Below are positions 33,735 through 45,003 of a DNA stretch of 64,000 bases, piece after piece. The position numbers and the translations under genes were made by a program. The notes beneath the pieces were generated by a model. That model did not search any database and was not told the DNA's origin. It was given only the letters and a program-made list of their open reading frames with translations. The stretch is from Liopterus haemorrhoidalis. Its lineage: Eukaryota > Arthropoda > Insecta > Coleoptera > Dytiscidae. Positions within the stretch are counted from its first letter, which is position 1, and every line of letters starts with the position of its first letter. The stretch is taken from NCBI GenBank assembly GCA_963971575.1, contig OZ020623.1:11286980-11350979 (forward strand), in the 5' to 3' direction.

Positions 33735-33946
33735 TATACCATGAGTTCAAAAAGAAATTACATAAGGGTTGGCTATGGATAATAAAAGTAATGTCAACAG
33801 AAAGCTTTAAAATTAATTTACTGTCTGAATTAATTAAATCACTCTTGTTGTAATAAGTTATTTATTGTTACATAAAGCTTGTAGTATACATTATTTTATT
33901 TTTCCATAGCCAACTCTTATGTAATTTCTTTTTGAACTCAGGGTAT
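33735..33946. mobile_element. 212-bp MITE with 44-bp inverted ends
   Basis: Left TATACCATGAGTTCAAAAAG and the inverse of TATACCCTGAGTTCAAAAAG at right, both continuing into AAATTACATAAG and GTTGGCTATGG. TA-rich flanks; the termini resemble mariner ends. Confidence 0.75.
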
Positions 33947-34437
33947 ATAACATGTTCTGCTTATTCATTTTTAATATGAAATTATCCTATTTTTTTCATG
34001 CGTTTTCCCAAAAATTAGAGAAATGTTGGGTTCTCTAATTTTTATAGAACCTTATCATAATTTTTTCCCTATCTTTTTATTCTAATTCTAATGTCCTGTT
34101 TGAACTTGTTTTCTTAAATTTAAAATATTCAAATTAAAATGTAACTCCCGTTTTTATAAAAAAAAAAGTTTTAGTTTTTATAGGTCCTCAAATAAAATTA
34201 TAAAATAATAAAAACATATCTCTATTATTTCCTTTCATGTCCTTTTTTAAGAATTTTTTTCATTTGTTTTACTTATGTTGCAAACATTTCAAAAAAATAC
34301 CTTCATCGGTAGGCAATTTTAATATTTATCTTAATAAATGTTGAATCATATACATGTTTTTTCTTAGCAATAAATTGATATTCACATATAAATAAACATA
34401 AATACGTAAAACTATTAAAAATTTAAGAAATATTGTA

Positions 34438-34845
34438 ACAAAAAAGGATGGTACTAAACCCCTGCACGCTTTCCGGTCATAGGGAAAATTGCATTTCCAC
34501 TTAAACACAACATTTTTGTGCTTTTCTCTGATTTAATATTGCTTGCCCTTTTGTCAAAAGAAAGTTATAACAAATTTAAAGTCTTTTAAATATATGCATG
34601 TGATTCGGAGAGTCCCAAAGGGCTCAAACGGTCATGTGATCTTGTAATAAAAAAATATGATTTTCCGCGTTTTCATACAGCATGCCTATAATTAAAAGAC
34701 TTTAAATTTGTTATAACTTTCTTTTGACAAAAGGGCAAGCAATATTAAATCAGAGAAAAACACAAAAATTTTGTGCAAGTGGAAATGCAATTTTCCCTAT
34801 GACGGAAAGCGTGCAGGGGTTTAGTACCATCCCTGTTTTGTTGTC
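34438..34845. repeat. Long foldback, ~155-bp arms
   Basis: Left arm 34438-34591 and right arm 34690-34845 are near-perfect inverted copies (both contain CCCCTGCACGC and TTGCTTGCCCTTTTGTC), separated by about 98 bp. No terminal duplication identified and no coding frame. Transcription through it would give a long hairpin RNA. Confidence 0.85.
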
Positions 34846-35054
34846 ACAGGGTAAATATTCTCTCCTCCAAAAGGCATGCTGTATGAAATCGGAGACCAAA
34901 AATGTCATGAGCTCCCGGTCTATCATGCAATAAATATTTTATTATTATATTGTATTTTTGTTAACTATATGTTTCTTTTATGTTTGTTTATTTAATTTAT
35001 TTTTGTTAATGTATCTTGTACTAATGTATCCATACGCTAAATAAAAACTAGGAA

Positions 35055-35375
35055 AAAGGACGAACGATAAATGAAGAGTATTATGCCCTATTATTGAACC
35101 GGTTGCGCGAAGAAATCAAGAAAAAACGCCCACATTTGGCCAAGAAGAAAGTGCTCATTCATCAAGACAATGTACGGGTGCACACTTGTATAGTTTCAAT
35201 GGCGAAAATGAATAAATTACGCTTGGAATTGTTCCCGCATTCATTAGATTTGGCCCCAGCAACTTTTTCTTGTTTCTAAACGTGAAGAAACGGCTCGCCA
35301 AAAAAAGAATCACGTCGAACGAGGAGGTCCCGCCGAAACAGATGTCTAGATGACTAAAGGAGTTTGGGTACTAGG
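35055..35375 (+). pseudogene. Mariner catalytic fragment
   Basis: EEYYALLLNRLREEIKKKRP then KKVLIHQDNVRVHTC (second catalytic motif) and LDLAPATFSCF, then a shift and VKKRLAKKRITSNEEV. Same mariner type as 28783-28945. Confidence 0.75.
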
Positions 35376-36338
35376 CGTGAGTGTTACCCAGGGTTCATCA
35401 TTACGAAATGTGAATTAAATGATATGTATATGTAATTACCAACTGACTGATCAGTCATCTTGTAATTAGTCTGGATCTTAGCTGTTCACTTAAGTTCTTA
35501 AAGGTGAAGGTTTGCACACGTTAAGTAAATTCGTTTAAAATTAATTAATTGAATTTATTATAATATACTATTTACAAGAGTAAGTTTGAAAGATTAAAAT
35601 ATAGGTATTAAAATAATGAAAGGATTAAAACAAATAGAAATGGATAGACCACCAGAATGCCGACACAGTGCCTCTAAGAATTCAACAAATTAGATTTTAC
35701 GCTAACCGGTTCGAATACTTTCTGATCTCGTCTTCAGAGAGACGGGAGTTTTTACAAGGCATTTCTAGGCATTTATAGGAAGAAGGGTAAAAATATTGTT
35801 CAAGGAAAAAAAATATTTTAAAGTTACGTGTTGCAAACGTAAGTTTTCTAATTTTATTTTATTATCAGATTTCTCACAAATGTTGATTGTAAAGTACCCT
35901 TTAAAATCCCTTAAAAAAGCCTTTAAAAGACATTCTCGCGACGAGTGGTTTGTAAAAGTTTGTAATAGGTAAATAATTTGTCCGAGCGATGAAATATTAT
36001 GCATAAAACAAGAACATCACAAATTTAAAATGTTATCATTAAATATATTCAAAAAAATTTGTATAAAACACTGTACAAATTCTTATAAATTTTCATTCGG
36101 AATAAATCAGTTGCTTATAAAATTTCAGATCTTTATAAATATTAATGAGTAAATCCAGACAGAAAATTATATTTTTTACTCTAAATTTTTCATGTTGGGT
36201 AATAAAATTTAATGTTGGTTATCGGCGGTTTATTCTCTTGGAAAAGAATACATTTCTACACAGACTAAAGCTATCAACGTAAATTTGTCTATTAGTGAAA
36301 AGTAATTTTTCCAAGAGCTTCTTGAAAAATACGTCTAC
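35376..36338. other. No recognisable feature
   Basis: Non-coding, AT-rich; no repeat family seen. Confidence 0.45.
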
Positions 36339-36798
36339 TACGAGAGTTACCTTTTATGTTTTTACAAACGACCACTAGATGGCGATAATTAAATGTGTCA
36401 TTACTATATTCGTAAAATTTGACATTTTTTTTGTAAAATCAGTGGCAGCTTATAAATTAACCGAGTAGTTGATAGTAAGCGTTAAAAAAAACAAGTTTGT
36501 GGAATAAATGGATATTACTCATGAAGGTTTTCAATGGATGATTTTTTACGATTTTAGTAAAGGCCTAGCTCAGCAACAATGCATGGATTCGCTTCGTTCA
36601 ACTTTTGGTAATGAAGCACCATGGGAAGATGGGTGAGGCGGCGAGGCGATCGCCTCAGGCGCCGGATTTATCAAGGCGCCAAAAAGAATCTTTTTTAGTG
36701 AGCCAAAATAGTCGTGATTATCAAATTTTCCAATAAATATTTTATTATTTCTGGTAGTGCTGTATTTGGACGGCACTTGTTTCAACCAAAATCAAGTG

Positions 36799-37017
36799 TA
36801 AAGCTGCGTTCCCACCTCAGTAATTTAACACTCTGTGCGTTGTAGATAGTTTTTAAACGAGTGCAATTGGTATGATCGGACAAGCTCGTACTATCTCGCT
36901 CAACAATAGTATAGCAACGACAAAGCACGAGCATGTCCGATCATACCAAATGACCTCGTTTAAAAATTATCCATAGCGTACAACGTATAGATTTACAGAG
37001 GTGGGAATGCAGCTTTA
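36799..37017. mobile_element. 219-bp foldback MITE
   Basis: Whole-length inverted repeat: TAAAGCTGCGTTCCCACCTC at the left, its near inverse at the right, with arms continuing through AATTGGTATGATCGGACA. Termini resemble the TAAAGCCGCATTC element at 50619. Confidence 0.75.
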
Positions 37018-37667
37018 GAAAGGTTTCAATGTTATTTATGGCCAACATCTGTTATGGATTTAAGTGACCTGAACCAGAGGAATAGTGAAGATCCCTATTT
37101 ACTCATCTTAAACATTTACCCGCCAAATTTTCTAAAAATCTAATCATTTGAACTTTCTATTTTTATGGCAGGATAATTATTTGTACAGATGGTGACAAAA
37201 TGCAACATTTTAAAAAATATTGCAGCGGTTAAAAAAAATCACTTATAATTTTACTATGAAAGTGTAAAGAGTTTGATGAAAAAATTATATACTTACCTAA
37301 CTATTTTTATTTCCTATTTTTAATTTTTAATTTTAGTTTTATAAGTAATTATTTTTTTTTTGTTGTGCTTTATGTGATTGTGTGAATTTTTAACTTTAAG
37401 GTAAGTTTTTACTTCGTTACCTATTACCAGTACATTTTATATATTTATAGAAAAATCATTCAAAAATATTTTTTTAAGTAAATTTTTAATAATAACGGCT
37501 ATTCTGTACTAAAGTCGATACGTCACTTGTCGGCTGTGATATTTAGAGATAAGGATTTGTTCATGATTGGAAATGGTACTCATCAAGAACCGTTTAATAT
37601 TAGGGAATGTTAGTCCTCGAGATTAAATAGGAATAATAATATTTTTGCACAAGATCCCGTGCACGCA

Positions 37668-37760
37668 GGGATGCCAGATGTCCCGGATTTCGCGGGACAG
37701 TCCCGCGCAAAATTGAAATGTCCCGCGTCCCACGTAAGCATGCAAATGTCCCGCAGATAA
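37668..37760 (+). repeat. hAT-like terminus
   Basis: CAGGGATGCCAGATGTCCCG followed by CGCGGGACAGTCCCGCGC. The TCCCG-rich subterminal is like the element at 55365-56138. Partner end not found. Confidence 0.45.
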
Positions 37761-38054
37761 AAAATTATTATATAATATCAAAAGAAATTAATATAATTTT
37801 ATACAAAAAATAACAAAAACTAAAATATTATAACAATTTAAAAGAAGATAAAATGTACAATAAAAAAAACAAGTTATGGAAGCTGTCACGAAAAAAACTA
37901 TATCAATTTTGAATATTGGCGGGTGAGTTTATAATGGGTTAACGGCGACAGGCAGGCGGAAAAACAGGAGGGGGGGGGATAAAATCAAAAGGCGTAATTT
38001 TTCTATCTTGCCTCAGGCGCCAATTATGATCGGCTTGGCCCTGACCATCAGTAA

Positions 38055-38515
38055 AGCCTGGAACAGAATGCACAGCGCGCTACAGCGTCAGCGCGGCGTC
38101 ATCTGCGACAGCGTTGCGTAGCGCCGTTGAGAAATTTCGCCTGAACACAATGCAATAATTTTTAACGCCGTCAAGTGTCACTTGACAACCTATATCTGTA
38201 TTTATACGTGCGCTTTCTTTTATTAAAAGTATAATGGATGATGAAGACTTGTGAATGATGTTATTTATGTTGTATGCAAGTTATTTATACATACAAACAC
38301 TTTATTATTCAGTAAAAACTGAGGTTAGGTGTTCTGCGTCAACGTTCAACAGCGTCAAAAGTTGGAAGTTGACGAACATTCAGTATCAACGGCGTAGAAC
38401 GTTGTCCATTCTGTGCACTTGCGTACGACAGCTTGGTTTTAACTTTCTTCTGACAGATGGTGCCGTACGTACGCCGTTAACGCGTCGTAGAACTCGGTGC
38501 ATTCTGTTTCCCACT
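38055..38515. mobile_element. 461-bp MITE with TAA duplication
   Basis: Ends AGCCTGGAACAGAATGCAC and the inverse of AGTGGGAAACAGAATGCAC; TAA at 38052-38054 and 38516-38518. A 3-bp TAA duplication fits PIF/Harbinger. No coding frame of note. Confidence 0.7.
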
Positions 38516-39385
38516 TAAAGACTGTTTAAAATTGGTTTACAGAATTTCGTCGTGGTCGTGCGTCCGTCAGTGATGAATCTCGTGAAGGTCAACCAAAATC
38601 GGTTGTGATTCAAAAAAACATCGATGCTGTGCGCAAAATGATTGAAGAAGATCGGCATGTGACTTACCGTGAGATAGAGGCATCCTTTGGGATATCGCAG
38701 ACTGCAATACATTCGATTTTGCATAAACATTTAGCTGTAAAAAAAGGTCTGTTACCGATGGATTCTGCATAATTTGACCGAAGCTCAAAAAAAGGCTCGT
38801 GTTGATTAGTGTAAGGGAATGCTAAAAAATTCAACATAAGTACTACAAAATTCGTATTCAACATCGTTACAGGTGACGAAACTTGGATTTATTCATATGA
38901 ACCGGAAACTAAGCAACAATCCACTGTTTGGGTCTTCCAAAAGGAACCGAAACCCACAAAAGTTGTTCGTTCATGAAGCACTTCCAATAAAATGATTGTT
39001 TTCTCGGTTGTACTTGACATGTTGCAACCATTCCTTTAGGGGATCGTGGAACAGTTAGTGCTGAATGGTATTCAACAATTTTTTGCCAGAAGTCATCGAA
39101 ATCAGGAAAAACATATAAAAACTTCGCATTATTCTTCATCATGACAATGCAAGCTCCTACACCGCACGGCCAACAATTGATTATTTGAAGGAGAAAAAAT
39201 CGAATTAATGTCTCATTGCCCGTATTCACCTAATTTATCCCCTAACGACTTTTTTGTTCCCCAATGTCAAACAAAAAATGCGACAGCGATTTTCATCACC
39301 GCAAGAAGCTGTTGTTGCTTTCCAAAATCATGTTTTTGAGATACCAACTTCAGAGTAGAAAAAATGTTTCGAGAATGGTTTGAAC

Positions 39386-39907
39386 TAGAGATGGGTCGGT
39401 CATGAACGAACCGGCTCACTGAGCCGGCACTGTACACTCTCCGAAGTGCACACTCACTGCATAGTTTCAAGTTTCAAGGATACAATTGATCGGGCGATTG
39501 TGAGCAGTGACCGAAGTGATCCATGTCATGTTAAACTTCGCGAGAACTCGGCTTGTAATGTATTATCATAAAGTGTATTTTGTCATCAATTTGTAGGGCA
39601 GTCTATTTGAAATTAATAGGCTTAGTCTGTACTTTCTTACAACCATACTATATAAAACAATTTAAAATATTGCCCAAATCCCAGATGTCCGATTTATAAG
39701 GGCAATAAACATCGCCATAAACTTAACACATCTGGTTTAAAATACAGTAGTAGCTACATAAAGTGAATTGTTTGTTTACTATTAACCCGGCAAACATATT
39801 AGATAATTCACTTACATAGATTTTTATTTATTTAACTTCATTATTTCTTTATAACAAGATAATGCGGAAGACAGAGAGAGAGAGAGAGAGAGACAGAGAG
39901 AGAGAGA

Positions 39908-39949
<42 letters not shown>

Positions 39950-40368
39950 GAGAGACAGAGAGAGAGGGAGAGAGAGCGAGAAGAATTTGTCAATTAGTCA
40001 TAATTTACGTTTTGAATTCATACTAAGAATATTAACAAGTATAAAGGTAATAAAGCGGCAAATTCTCAGACGTTTTTATCGTATTTATTCGAAACAATTC
40101 CGCTTTCCGTTGTTTGTTCATATAATGCAAGAGCCGGCTGAGCGACGTTCTACCTACATATTGCAAACCAACAACCGTACTGAACGGTGGGAGAACTGAC
40201 AACTAACCGACCTGTGTCTCGGGAACATGTTTACTTAGCCGGATCACTGAGCCGGATCAATGAGCCGGATCAATGAGCCGTATCAATGAGCCGGATCAAT
40301 GAGCTGGTGCAAACTGAACGACTTACACTGATCCGCTTCCGCAAATTGATTCGAAATTCCTATCTATA
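39386..40368. mobile_element. hAT element with exact 8-bp duplication
   Basis: Flanked by GTTTGAAC at 39378-39385 and 40369-40376; begins TAGAGATGGGTCGGTCATG and ends with the inverse of TATAGATAGG. The interior holds a GA microsatellite (39869-39980) and a tandem GAGCCGGATCAAT repeat near 40240-40310. Non-autonomous. Confidence 0.9.
39869..39980. repeat. GA microsatellite
   Basis: Interrupted AG run within the hAT element. Confidence 0.9.
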
Positions 40369-40475
40369 GTTTGAACGCATGCAAAAGTGTATAAATCTTA
40401 AAGGCAAATATTTTAAAAGCAATAAAAAAAATTTCATTCTTAGTTTTTGTAAAAACTTAAAAGTTAACCCTCGTA

Positions 40476-40942
40476 TCTATGAAAGGAAATAATTCTTCAA
40501 AACTTATAATCACTTAAATGTGGAGACATTAGGGAGGGTCAAGTGCCCCCTCTTGCCCCTCTGTGGACACCCATGCCCAACGTTATAGTACGTGTCAATC
40601 ATTTTTCAAATTATGAGTGCATTGATCAGATCTCTGTATAATTTTCCCTTTTACCGACTATACGGCTGTTCTTTTATCTATGTTCTTGTACGTTCATTCA
40701 CGTCATGAACTTAGTAGACAATATAAACACCGCTATATAAATTCAAGAAGTTCTGAAATAGTCTTTGATATGTTAAAGTTTGGTTTTCTCCAGTAAAGAA
40801 CTTCACAAAACATAAAACAGTAATCAGTCATCCTGCTTTACGATGTATTTGCAATCAACTTTTACTAGGATACAAAGATTTTTTTTTTGATGTCAATTAA
40901 AGTTTGACATAGCAATAACTAGAGATGTTATGGCGGTATTAT
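40476..40942. other. No recognisable feature
   Basis: Non-coding. Near 40530-40580 a GGGTCAAGTGCCCCCTCTTG stretch recalls some hAT ends but has no partner. Confidence 0.35.
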
Positions 40943-41530
40943 ATCCTATTCACACTAGAACTTTAAGACGAGTGAACTTAAAGTTCACCGATGTTTAACA
41001 TCGGTATGCTTTCAAACTTGATGTTTAAATCTCCGGTGCTGTCATCAGCTACAGTAATTTTGTCCTTAAGTTACCGTCATGAAATCACCAGTTTTGAACT
41101 GTCTGCGCAGACGCACATTTTGAATTATTATAAACATATATGGATATTTCATTTCATTCTACAATAAAGAATATATTACACCTGTATTAACATGTAAGTC
41201 GATACATTTTATCTCAATTATTGTAGCTCTGTATTTTATTAAACACATTATTAAAATAAATAATTTTATTATAACAATAAGTATAAACTTCTTATAACGT
41301 CGATATAATACAGTATTCTTGTTTATGATAATACAAAATGTTGACAGCACAAATTCAAAGAGTATTTTTTAATAATAGAAATTATGTTGGCAATGCAGAC
41401 GATGTTTAAGACGCAGATCTCTGTCTTAAACATCGCTTGTATTTAGACGAGGCCATACGGTTTCACATTAACGTTTAAAGATACATTCACTTTAACATCC
41501 GATCTTAAAGTTCTAGTGTGAAAAGGGTAT
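40943..41530. mobile_element. CCCTTTTCACAC element, copy 1
   Basis: About 590 bp with termini CCTATTCACACTAGAACTTT and the inverse of CCCTTTTCACACTAGAACTT, followed by internal short inverted repeats (GATGTTTAAGAC / GTCTTAAACATC). No coding capacity. A closer-to-consensus copy is at 62897-63504. Flanked by TA-rich sequence; duplication length uncertain. Confidence 0.75.
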
Positions 41531-41633
41531 TATAGAGGCCATAAGGGGCGTATAAAGAGAATGGGAGGTCTGCAATAGTGTCACTGCCGAAATACTTATA
41601 GAGTACTAGCAGGAGTACCCGTATTTCGAACGG

Positions 41634-42490
41634 TTTTTAGGGTTTTGTAGGTATGACCAAAAATCCCTTATACCGTCATTTTGTCGTCTGTCTGTCTGTC
41701 TGTTCGGTAAAAATTGTAGCCAAACGGCTATACCTAGAAAGTTGAAATTTGGCATGCTTATACAACTCTTTGACACGCACATAAACAAATATGTGCTCAT
41801 CGAAAAAATATTGGATAAACGATCAAAATTTTTGCATTTTTTTTTTATTTTTGCACAATATAGACCAGATGGCTTATACTAAAAATCTGAAAAAATTCTA
41901 AGTAATGTACATTTGTATGAACCGGAATAGTACAACAGGAATTTTTGATCAGATTATGTTTTCGGAAAATAACGCGTTTCTTGTGTTTTTTGCTTGACCA
42001 TGTAAAATATTTAACACAGTAAACCAGCATGTTTTGTTAGTGTAATGGTTACCATGCTCGCGTTCTAATTTGCAAACTAAGGTTCGCTCCAGTCTCGAGA
42101 CAATTTTATTTTTTGTTTTTTTTTTTATTTTTATTTTGTTCAAATTATTTTTTCAAAATTCTAGTTATATTTGGGCAAATGTTGCATTTAATTTTTAAAA
42201 GCGTAAATTTAATAACCAGTGGAAATTGTTGAAATTGAATACACGAAATCAGAGGGGCGGAGATATGACTTTAAAAAAAAATGGAAGCCATAGGCGCAAT
42301 TTTCAAAATCTTAATGAAAATACTGCACATATTTAGAAACCTAAATAATGGTATTAGACATTCGAATTAAAATTAAGAAAAAAAATATTTTAACATAAAA
42401 TTTGTTTTGGCATCCTAAATAATCATCATTCACTTATTAAATACCTGCGAAACCCTGAAATATGTGAAAATTCGCACTTCACATCAGTTT
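41634..42490 (+). mobile_element. tRNA-cassette element TCE-E (subfamily II)
   Basis: Forward copy with a short TCTG tract (41687-41704), a deletion in the fixed module, a cassette at 42030-42102, the subfamily II body and the hairpin near 42460-42480. Confidence 0.75.
42030..42102 (+). pseudogene. 73-nt tRNA-like cassette in TCE-E
   Basis: The best preserved cassette. The first seven bases TGTTTTG pair with the last seven CGAGACA along the full acceptor stem (two G-U pairs), total length 73 nt. The D arm TAGTGTAATGGTTACCATG is like tRNA-Val/Asp. B box GGTTCGCTCC; T stem three of five pairs. The anticodon stem is poor, so isotype and function are doubtful. Confidence 0.6.
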
Positions 42491-42544
42491 TTTAATAAAC
42501 AGTTTTAACCCCGAAACACCCCCAAAACAAAAACAAACCAAAAA

Positions 42545-42705
42545 CAAAAATTTTGAAATGCTTTGTAGCCTATGTTCGAATCCTGGTTTTACTTTAACAC
42601 CATATCAAATTTCGTAAAAATATGTCCAGCCGTTTTTCGGACAGACAGACAGACAGACAAAAATAGATTTTTGTGCGGATATTGTGTATCAGGTCTACAA
42701 GTATG
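42545..42705 (+). repeat. SINE-like fragment
   Basis: B-box-like TGTTCGAATCCTGG, then ATCAAATTTCGTAAAAATAT, CCAGCCGTTTTTCGGACAGA and a CAGA tail. This arrangement is like tRNA-headed SINE tails in insects. The A box was not found. Confidence 0.45.
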
Positions 42706-42879
42706 AAATGCGGATTTTTTTCAAACTTGCCACGCAAACAGAGTGTATAGTTCAAAGTTTCAACACATATGGCGTTTTGTTAAGTTATCATTAAATGTCA
42801 AATGCGTATAGGTTATAATTTGAAAAGTGATCATATAGTTTTGTTTTACTGTGTTAAAAATGTCAAATTTTTTGCCAAA

Positions 42880-43545
42880 TAAAGAGCATTCGCGGACAGT
42901 AGGTACTACTGTTTTCATTTGAAAAAAACTGCTGCTGAATCATACCGACTGCTTCGAGAAGGTTATGGTGAATATGCTCCATCGCAAGATACGTGTGAAC
43001 GATGGTTTCGGCGTTTCAAAAGTGGTGACTTTGATCTTACAGACAAAGAACATGGAAAACCTCTAAAAAAATATGAAGATACAAAATTGGAAACATTGCT
43101 ACAGGAAGACGATAGTCAATCACAAAAACAACTAGCAGAGCAGTTAGGCGTTAGTCAACAAGCTGTTTCCAATCGCCTACAAGAGATGGGTAAGATCCAG
43201 AAAGTCGGCAGATGGGTTCCACATGCATTGAATGAGAGGCAGATGGAAAAACGCAAAAACACTTTTGCTTGCACGATACAAAAGAAAGTCTTTTTTGCAT
43301 CGTATCATTACTGGCGATGAAAAATGGATTTATTTTGAAAATCCCAAACGCAAAAAATCATGGGTGAACCCAGGCTCACCATCCACATCAACTGCAAGAC
43401 CGAATCGCTTTGGCAAAAAGACAATGCTCTGTACTTGGTGGGACCAAAAGGGTGTGGACTATTTTATTAATATAGATAAGTTTCTAAATTATCTGAAATT
43501 AATCTCATCCGGTGTATTTAACAAAAGGGCTTCAATAGAGCGTTA
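42880..43545 (+). pseudogene. mar-5 (mauritiana-type) transposase, truncated
   Basis: KTAAESYRLLREGYGEYAPS, CERWFRRFKSGDFDLTDKEH, a second helix region QLGVSQQAVSNRLQEMG, WVPHALNER, then a frameshift near 43270 and KSFLHRIITGDEKWIYFENP (first catalytic aspartate) and MLCTWWDQKGVDYF. It stops there; the second and third aspartates are absent. Wording is closest to Mos1-like mariners. No terminal repeats located. Confidence 0.85.
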
Positions 43546-43967
43546 GTTATAGGAAATGCTTTATATCTTAAAGGCATTTCACAATAATGATAATTGCTGG
43601 ATACCGCTAATATTCTGGTAATCGTTCCGGTTCGGAAAACCGTTACCGTTAACACACCGGGAATCTACTGAAGGTGTATATATAAAGCGATTTAATAATA
43701 TTGTTCTAAGAGATTTTCATTTACTTAATTGATATAAAACGGTAATCGGATTCTCTAACTTGAGATATTTGATATTTTTCTATTATTCTATTTCATTTCG
43801 GAACAATATTGTTGATAGTGTTGAAACTATTGTCTATTGACAAATTTAATTTAATAACATCTAAAGTTTAAACTAATAGAACGTTGCACTGAAAGCTGTT
43901 CATGTGTAGATGGCTCTAGGTGTGTTTGCTGTGGGTAATGATAAATGTCTTGCATGCCATTTTGAAG
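43546..43967. repeat. Low-copy repeat, partly duplicated elsewhere
   Basis: 43880-43967 (AAAGCTGTTCATGTGTAG, ATGGCTCTAGGTG) recurs at 58020-58076 and continues at 60586; both copies are broken by DNA transposons. 43728-43800 resembles 49093-49170. No coding content. Confidence 0.5.
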
Positions 43968-44873
43968 TACAAGGTGTCTCAAAAGAAATTTTATATTTAG
44001 TGGATCGATTAAAAAAAAAGTAAGCCGTATATGGAAAAAATGATTATTAATTATTAAAATACACTTTTTGGGGATTTATTTCTTAAAAATAATATCGTCT
44101 AAATGTAGACCCACGCGTTCTCGGCACTCATTTAATCGAACAGTAAAATTACTTATGACGTCTCGGCAGGTGGACTCAGGGATGGCTGCCATTTCGTGAC
44201 GGATATTTTCTTTCAAATGCGCCAGTGAAGTCGGTTTATTGGCGTAAACTTTAGATTTAAGATAACCCCATAGGGGTTAAATCTGGACTGCGTGGAGGCC
44301 AATTTATGTCACCTCTCTGTCAATCACCTGATTTACGAAATTAAGCCTCTGACTGGCATCTTGGGGCTTTAATTCTTGCACCAATTGAATTTTGTAGGGG
44401 TGCAGCTTTAGGTCTTTGTGCATAATGCGATGTAATGATGATCTATGCACAATTAAAGCACTTGCGCGCTTCCGAATTGAAAGGTTCGGGTCGTCACGAA
44501 CAGACTGATTAACATTCTCCACGTTTTCTACCGTTCTTGATGACCTAGGTCGCCCGGATTTTGATTTATCCAGCGTTGTACCAGTCTCTTCAAATTTTTT
44601 AACCCAATGTCGAATGAGAGGAATGCTTGGCGCATCATTTAAGTGGCGAAAACCTCGAATACTGCAGAATTTTCTACGCGCTACAGTCGCCGAATCACCG
44701 TTTTTGTAAAACTCTCGCACGCATAACGCGCGGTCTGCTCCCGAGAAACGCTCCATAGCGACTGAATTCCCAAGAGCCAGGCTACCGATTGACATAACCC
44801 CCGCGCCCCTCGGATACGTTGCGTTCACGCAGTAAGCTAAATAAATATAAAATTTCTTTTGAGACACCTTGTA
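43968..44873 (-). mobile_element. DD41D element, copy 2, internally deleted
   Basis: Same termini and TA flanks as 8914-10226 but only 906 bp. About 0.4 kb is missing across the middle; the remaining frame (44795-44304) keeps the N-terminal 160 or so residues with the helix-turn-helix, then reads NQVIDREVT and stops. All three catalytic aspartates are lost from this frame. It could have made a DNA-binding-only protein. Confidence 0.9.
44304..44795 (-). pseudogene. DD41D transposase N-terminal remnant
   Basis: Begins MSIGSLALGNSVAMERFSGA and is uninterrupted to the deletion point. Near identical to the corresponding part of 9000-10148, with few substitutions, so the two copies are recent relatives. 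Confidence 0.85.
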
Positions 44874-45003
44874 TAAAAATTCCCTAATAAAATTCAGTCA
44901 TCAGACGTCATCCCTTGGTTAGACAAGTACTTTTCTATAACCGAATTAAAAAAGCGATAAGTTTTTTTTTTCGATGTGTACTTCAACACTACTTTGATTT
45001 GAA

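Larger units (their letters stand above)
36623..38043. mobile_element. hAT remnant in mar-3
   Basis: Right end (minus strand) CAGGGCCAAGCCGAT followed by ACCATCAG at 38044-38051; the left flank keeps only ACCAT, suggesting a small deletion of the duplication and first bases. Both subterminal regions contain CCTCAGGCGCC, a common hAT subterminal string. Non-coding. Contains a foldback (36799-37017) and another hAT-like end near 37668. Confidence 0.65.
36339..40475 (+). mobile_element. mar-3 mariner copy 2 with three nested insertions
   Basis: Termini TACGAGAGTTACCTTTTATG at 36339 and GTTAACCCTCGTA ending 40475. Subtracting the insertions 36623-38043, 38055-38515 and 39386-40368 leaves about 1.27 kb, the usual full mariner length. 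Transposase pieces: MDITHEGFQW at 36511, FRRGRASVSDESREGQPKSV from 38544, QTAIHSILHKHL near 38700, GDETWIYSYEPETK near 38873, and CPYSPNLSPNDFF near 39215. Multiple stops. Confidence 0.9.
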
